From: Flagellimonas sp. CMM7
GTDB lineage: Bacteria > Bacteroidota > Bacteroidia > Flavobacteriales > Flavobacteriaceae
Assembly: GCF_021390195.1 (NCBI RefSeq)
Contig: NZ_CP090003.1
Coordinates: forward strand, 2,935,501 to 2,999,500
Direction of reading: 5' to 3'
DNA: 64,000 nucleotides
Shown here: positions 8,520 to 17,896 of the stretch, in pieces
Layout: the number at the start of each line of letters is the position of its first letter
Position numbering within the stretch: the first letter of the stretch is position 1
Notes under the pieces: model-generated
What the model was told of the DNA's origin: nothing
The model's input: only the letters and a program-made list of their open reading frames with translations
Database searches by the model: none
Program-made: the position numbers and the translations under genes

Positions 8520-9765
8520 GATTTGTTACTTTTCCGGTGGAACCATTTTTGTTCATAGTTAGAATGTAATCAAATTGTGGCTTTAATCCAACCTCAGTTC
8601 TGTGGGAGACAAAAATGATGGTTGTTTCACTTTCTTGAGAAATTTTGTTGATCAAAGCAATAAACAAGGCTGCACTGATATCATCTAATCCAGCGGTAGG
8701 CTCATCTAAGATTAATAGTGGGGGATGTTTTACCATTGCCCTTGCTGTCATGACCAATCTTTTCTCACCGTTGGTCAGCTCCAGAAACTGGGCATCTCTT
8801 TTGTCATAGAGTTGTAAAAGCTTTAACCATTGGATCGCCAAACGTTTTTCTTGATCAGATGGACGGGTATAAAGTCCTACCGAATCATAAAACCCTGAAA
8901 TAACCATATTTTCTGTGGTATGGTACCCTCTAAATTTATCCGTCATAGCCGGAGTAAAATACCCAATTTTGTTTTTTAGATCCCAAACACTTTCTCCACT
9001 TCCCTTTTTTTGGCCAAACAAAGTAAGATCTTGTCCATATCCTTTGTGACTATCACCTGTAATCATGGATAGTAGCGTGGTCTTTCCACTACCGTTTGGC
9101 CCAATAAGCTGCCAGAATTCCCCTTTATTAATAGTCCAATTGATGTTGTTCAGCACTTGGCGCCCATGAAAACTGACGGATACGTCTACGAAATTGATAA
9201 GCTGGACATCCTCAACTTCTGATGGTTCAATTGGCGGTGGAATTGTTTCAATGAATTGAATGGAGGTTGGTTTGTGCTGTTTCCAGAATGTTTTTGGCGA
9301 AACATAAGAGAATAATTTATTTCTATCTAATTTGAAGAAGTCCGTGGTTATTGGTAAAATATCGTTTGAACGGCTTACCAGTTGCACCAAACTGGTGTTT
9401 TTGGAGATGGATGATAATTGTTCTTTTAAATTGGTTTGGGTGGCAATGTCTAGATTGTCAAAGGGGTTGATTAGTACTAAAAAATCGGGTTTTTGCTCCA
9501 GCAAATGCCTAAGCAGGGCTTTTTTTTGTTCTCCACTGCTCATGGACTTTAAAGATTGCGAAATTCCTCGCGTTATAATTTTAGTGTCGTGCCGTTCTTC
9601 TTCATCCATGAAACGTTCAATCTCGGATCTTGAAAAAAGCGACCCTTTTTTATTGTGTAGTTCTTTAAATTCTTCAATACCTGAGCTCCTTAATAAATCT
9701 TGCACCAAACTTTTGGTTTGGGATTTATTGTTGATGAGGATGGCGTAGTTTTTAGTTTGACTCAT
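8506..9765 (-). CDS. ABC ATPase with one degenerate and one intact domain (ModF-like)
   Basis: Soluble protein of 419 residues with two tandem ABC domains and no membrane segment. The second domain is complete: Walker A GPNGSGKTT (222-230), signature LTNGEKR (330-336), Walker B LLILDEP (350-356) and a His switch in FVSHR. The first domain keeps a signature-like MSSGEQKK, but its Walker A position reads NNKSQTKS (12-19) and its Walker B position reads LVLINPF, so it should not hydrolyse ATP normally. The layout recalls E. coli ModF, in which both halves are complete. No transporter permease is nearby, so a non-transport role is likely. It is first in the minus-strand pair with the GNAT gene. 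Confidence 0.8.
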   Translation of the reverse strand: MSQTKNYAILINNKSQTKSLVQDLLRSSGIEEFKELHNKKGSLFSRSEIERFMDEEERHDTKIITRGISQSLKSMSSGEQKKALLRHLLEQKPDFLVLINPFDNLDIATQTNLKEQLSSISKNTSLVQLVSRSNDILPITTDFFKLDRNKLFSYVSPKTFWKQHKPTSIQFIETIPPPIEPSEVEDVQLINFVDVSVSFHGRQVLNNINWTINKGEFWQLIGPNGSGKTTLLSMITGDSHKGYGQDLTLFGQKKGSGESVWDLKNKIGYFTPAMTDKFRGYHTTENMVISGFYDSVGLYTRPSDQEKRLAIQWLKLLQLYDKRDAQFLELTNGEKRLVMTARAMVKHPPLLILDEPTAGLDDISAALFIALINKISQESETTIIFVSHRTEVGLKPQFDYILTMNKNGSTGKVTNHANS

Positions 9766-9813
9766 TCAATTATCAATATCCAGAATTGGATTAAATGAAA
9801 CTGAAAATAAAGA

Positions 9814-10338
9814 TTATCCCTGATTTACCCTAAAAATGTGAACGGGATTGTCCTTGTAGTTGGTAGTTTTGTCCAAACGCATACCATTTTTAATGGCAAC
9901 TTTTCGTGAAGGTGTGTTATCCACATGAATTATAGATATCAAAGAGTTTGCAAAGTTATTTTCAAAAGCGAAGTCTTTACATTTTTGAGCAGCCTCAAAA
10001 GCAAAGCCTTGCAGCCAAAATTCAGGTAAAACAGAATAACCTATCTCTAATTCTTCAACTTCATCAACATTTTGAACTAAAAGTCCACACATGCCAACTA
10101 GCTGGTTTGTTTCTTTTAGAATAAGGGCGTTCATGCCGCCCAACTGCATTTCATAACGCTCAAAAATTCGTGCAAATTGTTCTTTGCAAGCAACTAAGGG
10201 ATCAGTGGGCAACCCATCCCAATATTTAGTGGACAATGGGTTTTCATAGAAAGGCATCCAACAATCAAAATCTGAAGGTATAAACCTTCTAAACACTAAT
10301 CGTTCTGATGTTTGATTTTCTAATAAGTAAAGTGACAT
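9814..10338 (-). CDS. GNAT acetyltransferase, RimJ/RimL type
   Basis: 174 residues of the Acetyltransf_3 type. The entry strand ETSERLVFRRFIPSD is typical of RimJ/RimL-like enzymes, followed by ELEIGYSVLPEFWLQGFAFEAAQKCKDFAF (motif A; the acetyl-CoA loop is diverged to WLQGFAFEA) and HVDNTPSRKVAIKNGMRLD (motif B, N-x-x-S-x-x-V). The target is unknown; relatives acetylate protein N-termini or small molecules. The start codon abuts the stop codon of the DUF192 gene with no spacing, so the two are co-transcribed. Confidence 0.85.
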   Translation of the reverse strand: MSLYLLENQTSERLVFRRFIPSDFDCWMPFYENPLSTKYWDGLPTDPLVACKEQFARIFERYEMQLGGMNALILKETNQLVGMCGLLVQNVDEVEELEIGYSVLPEFWLQGFAFEAAQKCKDFAFENNFANSLISIIHVDNTPSRKVAIKNGMRLDKTTNYKDNPVHIFRVNQG

Positions 10339-10821
10339 CTATTCTTTAGTGAAGGATATGGTATCACCAATATCCAATTCCAATTTTTCTGAAAGGCCTG
10401 CATTAATTTCTAGCACATATTTTACTGGAACCTTGGAAGAAAGCCCAGTTTCATTAAAAGGCTGGGCATTTTTCTGAAAACTGGCAATTTTTAAATTCTC
10501 GTCGATGTAAATGATATCCAAAGCAATTTGTGTGTTCTTCATATAAAAAGAGTGCATGGCAACATCAGGAAAAATAAATAGCATTCCTTGATTGTCTTGC
10601 ATGGATTCACGATACATTAATCCAGTCTGTGTTTCATATTCAGATTCTGCAATTTCAATATCCAAGTGGGTTAATATAGAATCGGTTTCTTGTTTTAAAA
10701 TGGTAAGAACCCCTTCTTTGGTAAAGCTGATAGCCTCAGTTTTTATTTCCTTTTTGGATTCTGTCTTGCATGATTGCAATAACAGAACAGGAATAAACAA
10801 GATTGTAAAAAGTGTTCGCAT
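10339..10821 (-). CDS. DUF192 family lipoprotein
   Basis: 160-residue lipoprotein: signal peptide MRTLFTILFIPVLLLQSC with Cys18 as lipid site, then a DUF192 domain from about residue 50. Typical DUF192 features are TGLMYRESMQDNQGMLFIFP, HSFYMKNTQIALDIIYID and VKYVLEINAGLSEKLELDIGDTISF. The family is a small beta fold of unknown function, exported in most bacteria. It sits one base from the lgt stop codon, so it is made with the enzyme that lipidates such proteins. Confidence 0.88.
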   Translation of the reverse strand: MRTLFTILFIPVLLLQSCKTESKKEIKTEAISFTKEGVLTILKQETDSILTHLDIEIAESEYETQTGLMYRESMQDNQGMLFIFPDVAMHSFYMKNTQIALDIIYIDENLKIASFQKNAQPFNETGLSSKVPVKYVLEINAGLSEKLELDIGDTISFTKE

Positions 10822-10822
10822 T

Positions 10823-11791
10823 CTAGGTAGCAGTTTTGGTTGAACCTGGTCTAAACATAAAATATATTCCTACTAGAATCATTGGAATACTTAACCATTG
10901 TCCTGTAGAAAGAAGCCCCAATGATTCCTCAAAACCTCCTTGGCTCTTCTTGAAGTACTCCACAAAGAAACGAATGGTCCAAAGCCCTACCATAAAGAAA
11001 CCAAACAGATAGCCTGTCTTATCTTTTTTGTCTGTTTTCCAATATAAAAAATACAATGCTGCAAACACAAAAAGATAGCAAACACCTTCATATAATTGTG
11101 CCGGATGTCTATATGGAATTGATTCTAACACACTTGAAAATTCTGGATTGTTCTCAATTGCTTTATAGGCGGCACTTGCAGTCTTTTCTTTAGTGATAGA
11201 CATTGCTTTGTAAGCAGGCATATCATCCGAGTCTCTTATAAAACGTGTGGCCAGAGCAAAAGATTTGTCCACAATTTTTCCGTTTATTTCTGAATTGAAA
11301 AAATTCCCCAATCTTACAAAACCAGCTCCAATGGCAGTAGCAACCACCATTCTGTCAAGCAACCAAAGCATTTTTATATCTTTCCATTTTCTGCAATACA
11401 GCCATACACCAATAATGGCCGCTATGGTTGCACCGTGGCTTGCCAATCCAGTAAAACCTGTGAATTCGTAACCGTTTATAAACCCAAACAAGGACTTGTT
11501 TGCACTTTCTCTAATGGGTAATAGGATTTCCAACAAATGGTCTTTGTAATAGTCCCAGTCATAAAAAAAGACATGTCCCAAGCGCGCTCCTAACATTATG
11601 GATACCACGCCATGGATAAAAAGGGAATCCAATTTTTCCATCGATTTTTTTTCGTTCAGGAAGATTCGCTTCATGATATACCACCCCACAACAAAAGCTG
11701 CAATCCAGAGTAAGTTGTAATATTTAATCTGGATAAAACCCAATTTAAACAGGGTGCCATCTGGATTCCAATTAAAGCCTAGGAAATACAT
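10823..11791 (-). CDS. lgt: Prolipoprotein diacylglyceryl transferase
   Basis: Inner membrane enzyme that moves a diacylglyceryl group from phosphatidylglycerol to the lipobox cysteine, the first step of lipoprotein maturation. About seven membrane segments are visible, together with the family motifs YYNLLWIAAF, GLASHGATIAAIIGVWLY (periplasmic His), GAGFVRLGNFFNSEINGK and YRHPAQLYEGVCYLF. I place the start at the ATG at 11791 (MYFLGFNWNPDG). The frame stays open to an ATG at 11836, but those 15 residues do not resemble an Lgt N-terminus. An insert of about 40 residues (RDSDDMPAYKAM to SSVLESIP) sits between two motifs, as in other Bacteroidota. Confidence 0.94.
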   Translation of the reverse strand: MYFLGFNWNPDGTLFKLGFIQIKYYNLLWIAAFVVGWYIMKRIFLNEKKSMEKLDSLFIHGVVSIMLGARLGHVFFYDWDYYKDHLLEILLPIRESANKSLFGFINGYEFTGFTGLASHGATIAAIIGVWLYCRKWKDIKMLWLLDRMVVATAIGAGFVRLGNFFNSEINGKIVDKSFALATRFIRDSDDMPAYKAMSITKEKTASAAYKAIENNPEFSSVLESIPYRHPAQLYEGVCYLFVFAALYFLYWKTDKKDKTGYLFGFFMVGLWTIRFFVEYFKKSQGGFEESLGLLSTGQWLSIPMILVGIYFMFRPGSTKTAT

Positions 11792-11913
11792 GTGTAAAAT
11801 TTTTGGGCTAAGATAAATGTTTTGGCCGGTTGCCAAGTTAGATTAACTTGATTTTTGGAAGTTCAGCTTTAATGGTGCATTAGCCCATGCTCTCGTGTTA
11901 AAATAGGATTCTA

Positions 11914-12141
11914 CTATGGAACAGGGTCGTATCCTTTACCACCCCAAGGGTTGCAACTGAAAATCCGTTTTATGGACAACCATCCTCCTTTAAACAAGCC
12001 GTGTTTTTTTAAGGCCTCAAGGGTATACGCAGAGCAAGTAGGGGAGTACCTGCATGTGGCTGGGGTATATGGCGAAATTAAAAGCTGGTATAATCTTACC
12101 AAGAGAATAAAAGGAGCAATAAGGATTTTTTTAATCGACAT
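11914..12141 (-). CDS. yidD: Membrane protein insertion efficiency factor YidD
   Basis: 75-residue protein that helps YidC insert proteins into the inner membrane. An N-terminal amphipathic or membrane helix ([20 protein letters not shown]) is followed by the invariant [19 protein letters not shown] and the C-terminal [17 protein letters not shown]. The three conserved cysteines are present. The length is normal. It lies 28 bases after the cysS stop and is likely in the same transcript. Confidence 0.95.
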   Translation of the reverse strand: MSIKKILIAPFILLVRLYQLLISPYTPATCRYSPTCSAYTLEALKKHGLFKGGWLSIKRIFSCNPWGGKGYDPVP

Positions 12142-12169
12142 TCCTTTTTATTCAGTATGATTGATCTGT

Positions 12170-13651
12170 TTAATTTATACTAAAACTAGTGCCGTCTTTT
12201 CCATCTTTAAGCTGAATGCCCAAAGCAGCCAATTTGTCCCTTATCTGATCAGAAGTGGCAAAATCTTTATTGGCGCGAGCTTGGTTTCGCAGTTCAATCA
12301 ATAAATCCATAACACCGCCCAATGCATTGGAATCGTTCTTTACAGTTGATTGATTTTCCAGTCCTATTACATCATAAACAAAGGTGTTCAATGTATTTAG
12401 AAGTAAGGTTTTATCTTCTTCGGTAATACTTTCTTTACCTTCTTTGATTAGATTGATGTGTTTAACGGCATCAAAAAGATGTGCAATAAGGATGGGTGTA
12501 TTAAAATCGTCATTCATGGCATCATAGCATTTTTGCTGCCAAGTACCAACGTCGAAATCAGATTTGGTTTCAGTGCTAAGGTTCTGAAGATTTTCCATGG
12601 CATCCATTAAACGATTATATCCTTTTTCGGAAGCAAGGAGAGCATCATCACTTAGGTCCAAAATACTGGTGTAATGCGCTTGCATCATAAAAAACCTAAC
12701 AACTGAAGGGGCATACGCCTTGCTTAGGATATCGTTTTCACCAGAAAAAATCTCTGACGGATAGATATTGTTTCCAGTAGATTTGGACATTTTTTTTCCA
12801 TTCAAGGTCAGCATATTGGCATGCAACCAATATTTAACCGGGGACTTTCCTTTACTGGCTTCTGCTTGAGCAATCTCACATTCGTGATGTGGAAATTTTA
12901 AATCCATTCCACCACCATGAATATCAAATGTTTCGCCAAGGTATTTTGTGCTCATTGCGGTACATTCCAAATGCCATCCAGGAAAACCATCTCCCCAGGG
13001 AGAAGGCCATCTCATAATGTGTTGCGGTTCTGCTTTTTTCCAAAGGGCAAAATCTTGTGGATTTCTTTTTTCATCCTGAGCAGTAAGTTCACGGGTATTG
13101 GCAATCATATCCTCCAGCTTTCTTCCACTAAGTTTGCCATATTCATTACTCTCGTTAAACCTTATGACATCAAAATAAACAGAACCATTTGCCTCATAGG
13201 CATAACCTTTTTCAAGAATTTCTTTTATGATTTCTATTTGTTCAATAATGTGGCCCGTAGCTGTGGGTTCTATGCTGGGTGGCAAAAAATTGAATTGTTG
13301 GAGTGTATTATGAAAATCAACAGTATACCGTTGAACCACTTCCATTGGTTCAATTTGCTCTAGTTTTGCCTTTTTAGCAATTTTATCCTCTCCATCATCC
13401 GCATCATTTTCCAAATGTCCGGCATCGGTAATATTACGTACATACCGTACTTTAAAGCCTAAATGTTTAAAATATCGGAAAATCATATCAAAAGACATGA
13501 ATGTACGGCAGTTTCCCAGATGAACATTGCTATAAACTGTTGGTCCACAGACATACATGCCTATGTGGCCTTCATTTATAGGTTGAAAAACCTCTTTCTT
13601 TCCTGAAAGTGAGTTATGTACTTTTAGGGTTTGGTTCTTATAAAGTTGCAT
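12170..13651 (-). CDS. cysS: Cysteine--tRNA ligase
   Basis: Class I aminoacyl-tRNA synthetase that charges tRNA-Cys in the cytoplasm. The 493 residues include the zinc and substrate-binding MYVCGPTVY, the HIGH-type motif HLGN (44-47), [13 protein letters not shown] (second zinc Cys), [11 protein letters not shown] and the KMSKS loop [11 protein letters not shown]. The C-terminal helical tRNA-binding part is complete ([14 protein letters not shown]). It lies in a minus-strand group with folE (14 bases upstream) and yidD. Confidence 0.97.
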   Translation of the reverse strand: MQLYKNQTLKVHNSLSGKKEVFQPINEGHIGMYVCGPTVYSNVHLGNCRTFMSFDMIFRYFKHLGFKVRYVRNITDAGHLENDADDGEDKIAKKAKLEQIEPMEVVQRYTVDFHNTLQQFNFLPPSIEPTATGHIIEQIEIIKEILEKGYAYEANGSVYFDVIRFNESNEYGKLSGRKLEDMIANTRELTAQDEKRNPQDFALWKKAEPQHIMRWPSPWGDGFPGWHLECTAMSTKYLGETFDIHGGGMDLKFPHHECEIAQAEASKGKSPVKYWLHANMLTLNGKKMSKSTGNNIYPSEIFSGENDILSKAYAPSVVRFFMMQAHYTSILDLSDDALLASEKGYNRLMDAMENLQNLSTETKSDFDVGTWQQKCYDAMNDDFNTPILIAHLFDAVKHINLIKEGKESITEEDKTLLLNTLNTFVYDVIGLENQSTVKNDSNALGGVMDLLIELRNQARANKDFATSDQIRDKLAALGIQLKDGKDGTSFSIN

Positions 13652-13665
13652 TGAAAAACTAATGT

Positions 13666-14361
13666 TTAAAAGTCGGTATCTAGGTTGATGTAGTCCAGAA
13701 ATTCTCTTCTTACAGCTTCATCTTTGAATTTTCCGCCATATTCTGCCGTGACAGTGCTACTTTCAATATCACGTATTCCTCTAGAATTTACGCATAGGTG
13801 TTTTGCATCTATGACACAAGCAACATCTTCTGTTCCCAATACTTTTTGAAGCTCTTTGACAACCTGGATGTTCAATCTTTCTTGTACTTGCGGGCGTTTT
13901 GCGTAGTAATCGACTACACGGTTCATTTTTGAAAGGCCTACAACTGTTCCATTGGAAATGTAGGCAATATGGGCTCTCCCTATTATGGGCAGTAGATGGT
14001 GTTCGCAGGTTGAATACAAAACAATGTTTTTCTCAACCAGCATCTCTCCATACTTGTATTTATTATCAAAAGTTGAGGATTTTGGTTTTCTATCAGGATG
14101 AAGTCCACCAAAAATCTCTTTCACATACATTTTGGCCACTCTATTTGGCGTGCCGCTAAGGCTATCATCATCTAAATCAAGACCAAGGGTCAACATGATT
14201 TCCCTTACACTTTTCTGTATCTGCTCAATCTTCTCATCTTCACTTAATACAAAGGCATCTTCCCTAATTGGGGTTTCTGTTGAAGAGCCAACGTGGTCGT
14301 TGCCTCTTTCTTCATACTGTTCTTCCAAAGCCTGCTCTAGTTTCATTTCGTATTTCTTCAA
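13666..14361 (-). CDS. folE: GTP cyclohydrolase I (FolE1)
   Basis: Zinc enzyme that converts GTP to 7,8-dihydroneopterin triphosphate, the first step of tetrahydrofolate synthesis. The 231 residues contain the zinc ligands Cys119 and His122 in [11 protein letters not shown] and Cys190 in [13 protein letters not shown]. Also visible are [23 protein letters not shown] and TAEYGG. The first 45 residues are a charged extension compared with the E. coli enzyme. A folP gene for a later step of the pathway lies 27 kb away in this window. Confidence 0.96.
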   Translation of the reverse strand: MKKYEMKLEQALEEQYEERGNDHVGSSTETPIREDAFVLSEDEKIEQIQKSVREIMLTLGLDLDDDSLSGTPNRVAKMYVKEIFGGLHPDRKPKSSTFDNKYKYGEMLVEKNIVLYSTCEHHLLPIIGRAHIAYISNGTVVGLSKMNRVVDYYAKRPQVQERLNIQVVKELQKVLGTEDVACVIDAKHLCVNSRGIRDIESSTVTAEYGGKFKDEAVRREFLDYINLDTDF

Positions 14362-14426
14362 GAAGCAAAGATATACATTAATACCCTATTTAACATCTGG
14401 TATAGGTAGTTTGACAACATAAATTA

Positions 14427-14455
14427 TTGTTAAGGCAAAAGCTGATTTATTTTTA
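14427..14455 (+). promoter_or_regulatory. Candidate promoter of first T9SS type B gene
   Basis: TTG (14427-14429), an 18-base spacer and TATTTTTA (14448-14455) match the TTG/TAnnTTTG consensus with one mismatch in the -7 box. The start codon is 25 bases further on. Confidence 0.4.
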
Positions 14456-14479
14456 TAACACCCAAACTTACAACCCTTT

Positions 14480-16285
14480 ATGGTGAAATTGTTGACTAAG
14501 GTTTTAGCGGTAGTTTTCTTTTGCCAAATGGCTCATTCTCAAGTTACTTCAGAATGTTCCGATGCTATTCCTATTTGTAATAATACCCCAATAAATGCTG
14601 GTGCCAATGGTTTTGGTACAGATGACTTCAACGGAGCTACTTCCAGTGGTTGTCTGGAACAAACCGTTTCCGGAACTATAGAATCCAACTCAGTATGGTA
14701 TAGGTTTAGGACTGCAGCCTCTGGGCAATTAGGTTTTAATATTGGCCATGACAGTACCGAGGATTGGGATTTTGCATTGTATAGAGCCAGTAGTTGTGGT
14801 AGTTTAGGAGATCCTGTTCGTTGCAATTTCTTTGATAATAGTGATTTTAAAACATTCATTGGTGTGGGGGAAGATCCTACCGGTGACGAAGATTCTGTTC
14901 ATTATGAAGACTGGGTCGATGTAAATCCTGGTGAAGACTATTATTTGCTGATCAATAATTTTAGCAACTTAAATTCTGGCTTTTCCATTCAATTTACAGG
15001 AAATATTTGGGCGACCAATCCAAATGACGCCTTAGACTGTTCCATAATAAACAACCTATTGGGCCCTCCAATTGCCGCTTGCGAGAATGAAACTGTTATT
15101 TTAGATGCTACTACTTCTGGAGCAACGGCTTATGAGTGGTATAATGATACTGGTAGTGGGTTTCAACCAATAGCTGGAGCTGTATCGTCAACATTAAACG
15201 TTTTAAACTCTGCAATGTATCGTACGGTGGTAACAACTCCAACCGGTACCGTTATTAGTGATGTTCAAGTAGCTTTTAATACGGTGCCAGTTACAGAAAC
15301 AATGATGGACGAGGTTGTGTGCCATACCGCAGATATGATTTTTGATTTAGAGTTAAAGGATTTGGAGGCGCTTGGCTCACAGAATCCAGATAGCTATATT
15401 GTTAGTTATCATAGTTCTCCAGTAGACGCTGCAGCGGGCATAAATCCCTTGATGAAACAATACCAAAAGAGTTCAGGGCAAGAAATCATTTATGTAAGAA
15501 CAACCTCTTTAGCAAACCCTAATTGTTATGATGCCTCTGAAAGTTTCGTTTTTGATGCTATTGAATCTCCAGAACTTACTTTTTCACAAGAAGTGACTAT
15601 TTGTGAGGATTCCAGTGGAGTTGTAATAGGGGAGACCAGACCTAATCCCAGTTATACCTATTTGTGGAGTACTGGAGAACAAACACCAAGTATATCTGTT
15701 TCTCAAGATGGGGAATATACGTTGACAGTCACTAATTCTTCCAATGGATTAAATTGTGAGTCACAGAGAATGGTAAGTGTTCAAACCTCTAGCTTACCTG
15801 TTATATCAGATATTGAAATTGAGGATTTGCAATCAAGCAACACCTTGACGGTAATCACGGAGGTTGATGGTGATTTTGAATACCGTTTGGATGACGGGGC
15901 GTTTCAAACAAGTAATGTTTTTGAAGGTGTGCAGGGTGGAACACATGAGGTGACCATGAGGGATATTCATGGTTGTGGCGAAGCTGTGGAAAGTAATATT
16001 GTTATAGTGGGATTCTCGCCTATTTTCTCGCCAAATGGAGATGTACTTAATGAAACTTGGCAGGTTGAAGGACTTTCAGAATTAAATGACCCCATTATTA
16101 CTATTTATGACCGATATGGTAAACTCATAAAAGAAATGACGGAATTTAGTGCTGGTTGGGACGGTAGTCTTAACGGAAGACCGCTTCCATCCACAGATTA
16201 TTGGTTCAAATTATCCTATTTAGATGACAGCGGAAACAGGATAAATGCCAAGTATTTGCAGAACCATTTCTCCTTAAGAAGATAG
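14480..16285 (+). CDS. Secreted T9SS type B sorting domain protein
   Basis: 601-residue secreted protein. Signal peptide MVKLLTKVLAVVFFCQMAHSQ, then a Cys-rich N-terminal module (ECSDAIPICNNTPINAG, then SVWYRF, WDFALYR, DYYLLINNF) of the kind often seen before PKD or Ig-like repeats. Central Ig-like segments (CENETVILDAT, YLWSTGEQTPSISVS) follow. The last about 85 residues form a type B sorting domain (FSPNGDVLNETWQV, IYDRYGKLI, WDGSLNGRPLPSTDYWF, HFSLRR), which sends the protein through the type IX secretion system to the outside. No enzyme motif is seen. It is likely a surface or adhesion protein, and a shorter paralogue follows directly. Confidence 0.9.
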   Translation: MVKLLTKVLAVVFFCQMAHSQVTSECSDAIPICNNTPINAGANGFGTDDFNGATSSGCLEQTVSGTIESNSVWYRFRTAASGQLGFNIGHDSTEDWDFALYRASSCGSLGDPVRCNFFDNSDFKTFIGVGEDPTGDEDSVHYEDWVDVNPGEDYYLLINNFSNLNSGFSIQFTGNIWATNPNDALDCSIINNLLGPPIAACENETVILDATTSGATAYEWYNDTGSGFQPIAGAVSSTLNVLNSAMYRTVVTTPTGTVISDVQVAFNTVPVTETMMDEVVCHTADMIFDLELKDLEALGSQNPDSYIVSYHSSPVDAAAGINPLMKQYQKSSGQEIIYVRTTSLANPNCYDASESFVFDAIESPELTFSQEVTICEDSSGVVIGETRPNPSYTYLWSTGEQTPSISVSQDGEYTLTVTNSSNGLNCESQRMVSVQTSSLPVISDIEIEDLQSSNTLTVITEVDGDFEYRLDDGAFQTSNVFEGVQGGTHEVTMRDIHGCGEAVESNIVIVGFSPIFSPNGDVLNETWQVEGLSELNDPIITIYDRYGKLIKEMTEFSAGWDGSLNGRPLPSTDYWFKLSYLDDSGNRINAKYLQNHFSLRR

Positions 16286-16400
16286 TTTATTGTGCATTTT
16301 ATCGATTAACTGTATTATTTTTCGGTTGAAAAATAATAAAACAGTGTTTTGGGCAGTTATACAAGGTAGATTACAGAATAACCTTTAGCCCCAAAATTCT

Positions 16401-17846
16401 ATGAGAGCTCTATTTAGCGCTATCTGTTGTTTATTTCTATTTTCCATTGGAGCAAATGCTCAAAACTCCCCAGATTGTAGAACGGCCATTCCCGTTTGTG
16501 CAGATATGCCCATTTTGTCAACTACTGACGGAAGCGGTGATATTGATGATTTTGACCCCGATGTAATAGTACAATCAGGTTGTTTGGAAAAAGGCAGTGT
16601 AAGCTCTGCCAATATTGAAAACAACACTTCTTGGTATGTTTTTAGAGCGGGAACGGATGGGCAGATTGGTTTTGACATTCAAGCACTTCCTGTTACCCCG
16701 GGAGGAATTGTTACATCAGAATTGGATTTTGCACTATATGGACCTTTTGACCAAACTACGGGACAAAATTTTTGTACTCTAGTTGGCAATGGTTCGGCAC
16801 AACCTATACGTTGTAATTACGAAGTAAATGATACAGGATATACCGGAGTTGGGGTAAACTTTGCTGATGGGAGATTAGGTGCGCCATTTGTAATCGGAAG
16901 TCAGAATACCTATGATGAATGGTTAGATGTTACTGCAGGAGAAATATACTACCTATTTATAAATAATTACAATACAAACTTTGACGGAGATGCAGAGCCT
17001 TTTGAGCTGAGATTTACAGGAAGTTCTGTTGATGCTGATCAGAATACTGCTTTAGATTGTACATTGCGCGATGAATTCTTGGGATTGGATATCATTGCTT
17101 GTGAAGGTGATCCAGATATTGTATTGAGTGCTTTGAATTCTCCGGCCGGCCCTGCTGTAGCAAATGTTACTTGGGAATTGGATGCAGATGACGATGGTAC
17201 GTACGAAACAGTTTTGGCAAGTGGTCCTGCAGAGACGGAACTTACGGTTACCAGCCCCAATTCAGGACGATATAGAGTGACCATTGAGACTACCTTAGCC
17301 ACTGTTATCACAGATGATATCCTTATCACTTTCTACGGAGTACCAGAACTGGATTTTGTAGATGTAATAGATGACTTGGTCAATAGTGATCAAACCGATC
17401 CATATAACATTGAAATTATTCCCATTGGTGATGGGGATTATGAATACGCTATCAATGGTGGGGAATTTCAAGATGACCCACAGTTTTTTGATGTACCGCC
17501 AGGTGAAAATACAGTTATTATCAATGATAAAAATGGTTGCGGTATTACAGAGCCTCTTCGCTTCTTAGTGGTTGGTTACCCAAAATTCTTTACCCCTAAT
17601 GGTGATGGTATACATGACAATTGGAATGTCTTGGGGATTGAAACCCTTACAGATCCCTCGGTTTTTATCTTTGATCGTTATGGAAAACTATTAAAAGAAT
17701 TGGATATAACAGGAGGTTGGGATGGTACTTTTAATGGTAGACAGTTGCCATCTTCTGACTATTGGTTTCGTTTAGACTATGACCGCGATGATTCTGGAGT
17801 GGTTGTGGCACGTTCTGTTAGAAGGCATTTTTCTTTAGTACGATAA
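16401..17846 (+). CDS. Secreted T9SS type B sorting domain protein (paralogue)
   Basis: 481 residues with the same plan as the preceding gene: a signal peptide (to SIGANAQ), the DCRTAIPVCADMPI module with matching NNTSWYVFRAG, LDFALYGPFD and IYYLFINNY elements, and one Ig-like region. It closes with a type B sorting domain (FFTPNGDGIHDNWNV, FDRYGKLLKEL, WDGTFNGRQLPSSDYWF, HFSLVR). Compared with its neighbour it lacks one of the central Ig-like repeats. Tandem placement and shared architecture point to duplication. The function is probably extracellular binding or adhesion, inferred from architecture only. Confidence 0.9.
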   Translation: MRALFSAICCLFLFSIGANAQNSPDCRTAIPVCADMPILSTTDGSGDIDDFDPDVIVQSGCLEKGSVSSANIENNTSWYVFRAGTDGQIGFDIQALPVTPGGIVTSELDFALYGPFDQTTGQNFCTLVGNGSAQPIRCNYEVNDTGYTGVGVNFADGRLGAPFVIGSQNTYDEWLDVTAGEIYYLFINNYNTNFDGDAEPFELRFTGSSVDADQNTALDCTLRDEFLGLDIIACEGDPDIVLSALNSPAGPAVANVTWELDADDDGTYETVLASGPAETELTVTSPNSGRYRVTIETTLATVITDDILITFYGVPELDFVDVIDDLVNSDQTDPYNIEIIPIGDGDYEYAINGGEFQDDPQFFDVPPGENTVIINDKNGCGITEPLRFLVVGYPKFFTPNGDGIHDNWNVLGIETLTDPSVFIFDRYGKLLKELDITGGWDGTFNGRQLPSSDYWFRLDYDRDDSGVVVARSVRRHFSLVR

Positions 17847-17850
17847 TCAA

Positions 17851-17876
17851 AAAAGACCGGATTCCTCCGGCCTTTT
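17851..17876. terminator. Terminator between convergent genes
   Basis: The stem AAAAGACCGG/CCGGCCTTTT (one A-C mismatch, 6-base loop) is followed by T-rich sequence. It lies directly after the second type B gene and before the 3' end of the FadL-type gene on the other strand. Confidence 0.65.
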
Positions 17877-17896
17877 ATTTTCGTTTTTTATATACC

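Noticed and set aside
11791..11836. Longer lgt start at 11836
   Set aside because: The extra 15 residues (MATGQNIYLSPKILH) are not Lgt-like, and the conserved N-terminus begins at the ATG at 11791.
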